Shown: in pieces, positions 61,800-64,000 of the stretch
How the letters are laid out: every line of letters starts with the position of its first letter
Position numbering within the stretch: the stretch's first letter is position 1
Assembly: GCF_009870125.1 (NCBI RefSeq)
Contig: NC_046683.1
Location: forward strand, 58,047,869 to 58,111,868
Origin: Drosophila pseudoobscura
Lineage: Eukaryota; Arthropoda; Insecta; Diptera; Drosophilidae
Reading direction: 5' to 3'
Length of the DNA: 64,000 nt
Translations under genes and position numbers: made by a program
Notes under the pieces: generated by a model
Database searches by the model: none
What the model was told of the DNA's origin: nothing
Seen by the model: the letters and a program-made list of their open reading frames with translations, nothing else

Positions 61800-63180
61800 A
61801 AGATGTATCTGTTATGCTATACCTTTTGTCTACGAATTTGTATATAATTTATTTTTTAAATGTGATTCTATTGTATTGTGATTTAGCCTACTAAAACCTA
61901 CCATAAACTAAACATGTTGTTGAATTAAATTGTGAAGAATATGTTGGTATTTCGTTTCAATTCCTGGAATTCTCAAATTAGAGAGAGTAAATCTCTGGGA
62001 CTGTTTAAAGATTTCATTAGAGTGTTCTTCCAAGGACCATACATCATTTTTGTTGACCACAAAAAGCACTTTGCATATTTCAAACCTTGATCTAACCGCC
62101 CCTCTCCCTATCAGCAGTGACTCAAGTTCAAGATCAACTAATGAGGGAATCCAAATCCAAGTATTAATCAATCAGCAACAGTTTTTGGCCCCACAATTTG
62201 CACAGACCGCCAATTAAAACACAGTTTATATTGCACAAATTGGCTATCAAAAAAAAAAAAAAACAGCAGCTAAACAAAAATAGTTTTTGACTTGGGCAAG
62301 ACCATACAAAAAGGCTAAAGGCCCAAGCCCCGTACCGATTGACCAATTCCGAGATGCAAACAGAAATATTTCCCCCGAACTGTAGTATAAACAATGCTGT
62401 CCAAGGTATTATTTGCCTTACAATGCGATTGAGATTGAGACACCCGAGACCGAGACCGAGACAGAGTCCGAGTCTGAGCCCGAAGCTGGGACTGGGTGGG
62501 GTTTTGGCAATGCTGATTGATTGACAGCTGCGAATCGCGACTGTCAATGGATTGATTGAGACTTACGAGGCGATTAAAAACGCGTGAAAAACGCTTGCGC
62601 TTGCGCTTGCGACTGATCAGGTTGATCAGGTGGATCAGGTGGCTGGCTCTCTGCCGATAAATATTTGAAATTAATTTCATTAGCCAAATGACCAGCTAAT
62701 GGCTGGTTGGCTGACCGACTGCAGAACTTTCTAACTTTATTTTGTATGGTTGAATATTCGTTTTTATTCATTTAGATAGGTTGCTGTAGGTATTCATATT
62801 CCATTCTTTTGGGTTCTTTTCTTTCGGTCGGAGAACCTTTTAAGCTCTGGTCTGGTCATAGTAATTATGCAATAGCCACACACACCACACAGCCACACAC
62901 ACAACCAGTTTGTCGCTGTCGTCGTCAGAGAAGTCGTCGTAGTCGTCGTCATATTCAAATTGACTTTAGGCTGAAGATGCGACCGCTCGCTGGTTCAGTC
63001 GTCAACGAAACGCGCAAACGCACGCAGCAGCTAGCTGTTAAAAACGCTCACCCATACCAAGACGAATCACAAAACAAAAACGAGCGCGTTTAAAAACGCT
63101 TTTCGTGTGAAGGGAAATTTAAAATTTAAATGAAGTAAGGATCTCTTCTCTGTTACGCTCTAGATTCTGCCGCGTGGTGT
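61800..63180. other. Spacer and upstream region of the lysozyme gene
   Basis: No gene is seen. It carries three copies of TTAAAAACGC (62574-62583, 63038-63047, 63090-63099), GAGACC/GAGTCC tandems near 62435-62480, and GCTTGC repeats near 62592-62610. Confidence 0.5.
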
Positions 63181-63182
63181 TC

Positions 63183-63189
63183 TATATAA
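63183..63189 (+). promoter_or_regulatory. TATA box and initiator of the lysozyme gene
   Basis: TATATAA at 63183-63189 is followed by an initiator-like TCAGATC at 63216-63222. This spacing suits a start at about 63,218 and a leader of only about 13 nt before the ATG at 63231. Confidence 0.6.
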
Positions 63190-63230
63190 GAGTGAGACCC
63201 GATCCAGATCGTTTGTCAGATCATCGCAAG

Positions 63231-64000
63231 ATGTCGAGGCAGTCGCTTCTGCCCCTCCTAGTCCCCTTTCTCCTTCTGCTCTTCGTCTGCCCCTTGGGGC
63301 GGGTGTCGGGCAAGATCTTCGATCGCTGCGAGCTAGCCAAGCTCCTGCAGCATCGTTTCGGACTACCCTCTGCCCAGGTGGCGACCCTGGTGTGCATTGC
63401 CCAGCACTCGAGTGACCTGAACACGGCCGCCTTCGGTGGTGGCACTGGACCGGGAGGCGGCTCCCATGGCATCTTCCAGATCAGCGACGTTTACTGGTGC
63501 TCCCCGCCCGGACAAGGGGCGGGCTGTGGCCTGAGCTGCTCTCGCCTGCGGGACGATGACATCGCGGACGATGTCCTGTGTGTGCGGAAGATCTACGCGG
63601 AGCACCAGAGGATTTCGGGCGATGGATTCTCCGCGTGGCAGGCCTACAGCGCGTACTGTCGCCAGGACGTGGCCTCCTATGTGGCAGGATGTGGCGTGGG
63701 TGTCAGCGGAACAGCTCTCTCGGTGGCCGCCTCCTATCAGCACCCGCAACAGGTGAAGGTGAACCACTACCAGGGACAACCACAGGTGCCACTGGCGGTG
63801 GCTCCCGTCCAGCGCCAAGCAAAGATTTACAATCGCTGTGAGCTGGCCCAGGAGCTGTACTACCAACACAAACTTCCCATGCCCCAGATCCCCACCTGGG
63901 TGTGCATTGCCCAGCACGAGTCCTCCTTCAACACGGCAGCGGTGGGTCGTCTCAATGCGGATGGGAGTGCGGATCATGGACTGTTCCAGATCAGCGATCT
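63231..64000 (+). CDS. Multi-domain C-type lysozyme, cut by the right window edge
   Basis: An open frame from ATG 63231 with a signal peptide (SLLPLLVPFLLLLFVCPLG) runs out of the window without a stop or intron. Domain 1 starts KIFDRCELAKLLQ and holds the lysozyme cysteine pattern (VYWCSPPGQGAGCGLSC, DDVLCVRKIY, AWQAYSAYC). A linker leads into domain 2, starting KIYNRCELAQELYY. C-type lysozymes cut peptidoglycan with Glu35 and Asp52. In domain 2 both are present (AQHESSF and GSADHGLFQI). In domain 1 the first is replaced by Ser (AQHSSDL) and the second by Ser (GGSHGIFQI), so domain 1 should be inactive. The tandem-domain design suggests the CG8492 type of D. melanogaster (four lysozyme domains, from memory), so two more domains may follow. 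Confidence 0.92.
   Translation, partial: MSRQSLLPLLVPFLLLLFVCPLGRVSGKIFDRCELAKLLQHRFGLPSAQVATLVCIAQHSSDLNTAAFGGGTGPGGGSHGIFQISDVYWCSPPGQGAGCGLSCSRLRDDDIADDVLCVRKIYAEHQRISGDGFSAWQAYSAYCRQDVASYVAGCGVGVSGTALSVAASYQHPQQVKVNHYQGQPQVPLAVAPVQRQAKIYNRCELAQELYYQHKLPMPQIPTWVCIAQHESSFNTAAVGRLNADGSADHGLFQISD

Noticed and set aside
63363-63977. Minus-strand 204-codon frame
   Set aside because: It is a shadow of the lysozyme exon. The plus frame has a signal peptide and family motifs.

Overview
This is eukaryotic nuclear DNA from a fruit fly of the genus Drosophila. The evidence is seven supported protein-coding loci, five of them with short GT-AG introns, together with AT-rich spacers full of CA, GA and CT microsatellites and tissue genes typical of flies (Clk, Hn, Snmp2). 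The gene set matches the 66A-66D neighbourhood of D. melanogaster chromosome arm 3L (Muller element D). The proteins are clearly diverged from D. melanogaster, so I infer another species group, probably the obscura group. That inference comes from memory of protein differences, not from a search. All exon boundaries were worked out by eye from open frames, splice signals and phase agreement.

Layout: 1-2.5 kb, upstream spacer. 2.5-6.9 kb, a LONRF-type ubiquitin ligase gene on +, 5' end not found. 6.9-7.5 kb, an unrecognised, interrupted reading frame on -. 7.7-16 kb, a long spacer upstream of Clk with a 93-bp coding-like tandem repeat. 16.1-23.9 kb, Clock (Clk) on +, seven coding exons and 1,043 residues. 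24.0-26.4 kb, Henna (phenylalanine hydroxylase) on -, tail to tail with Clk. 27.5-34.1 kb, a 1,749-residue CCP/EGF/HYR matrix protein on - (probably frac). 36.3-37.3 kb, a small heat-shock protein gene on -. 44.6-45.4 kb, a gene on - whose start resembles the N-terminus of small heat-shock proteins but which has no alpha-crystallin domain. 52.6-61.6 kb, Snmp2 (CD36 family) on +, nine coding exons. 63.2 kb to the right edge, a multi-domain C-type lysozyme on +, cut by the window.

These genes are not one pathway. They work in protein quality control (LONRF, small heat-shock protein), circadian transcription (Clk), aromatic amino acid metabolism and pigment (Hn), extracellular matrix (frac-like), lipid-ligand uptake or sensing (Snmp2) and peptidoglycan hydrolysis (lysozyme). 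The notable points are: the heat-shock-related protein that has lost its core domain, with same-frame open segments beyond its stop; a decayed duplicate of a Clk exon start inside the preceding intron; an acidic alternative N-terminus for Clk; a lysozyme whose first domain lacks both catalytic acids; a TTAAAAACGC motif repeated six times; and two places where convergent genes share or abut polyadenylation regions. I saw no convincing tRNA, rRNA, CRISPR array or intact transposon.
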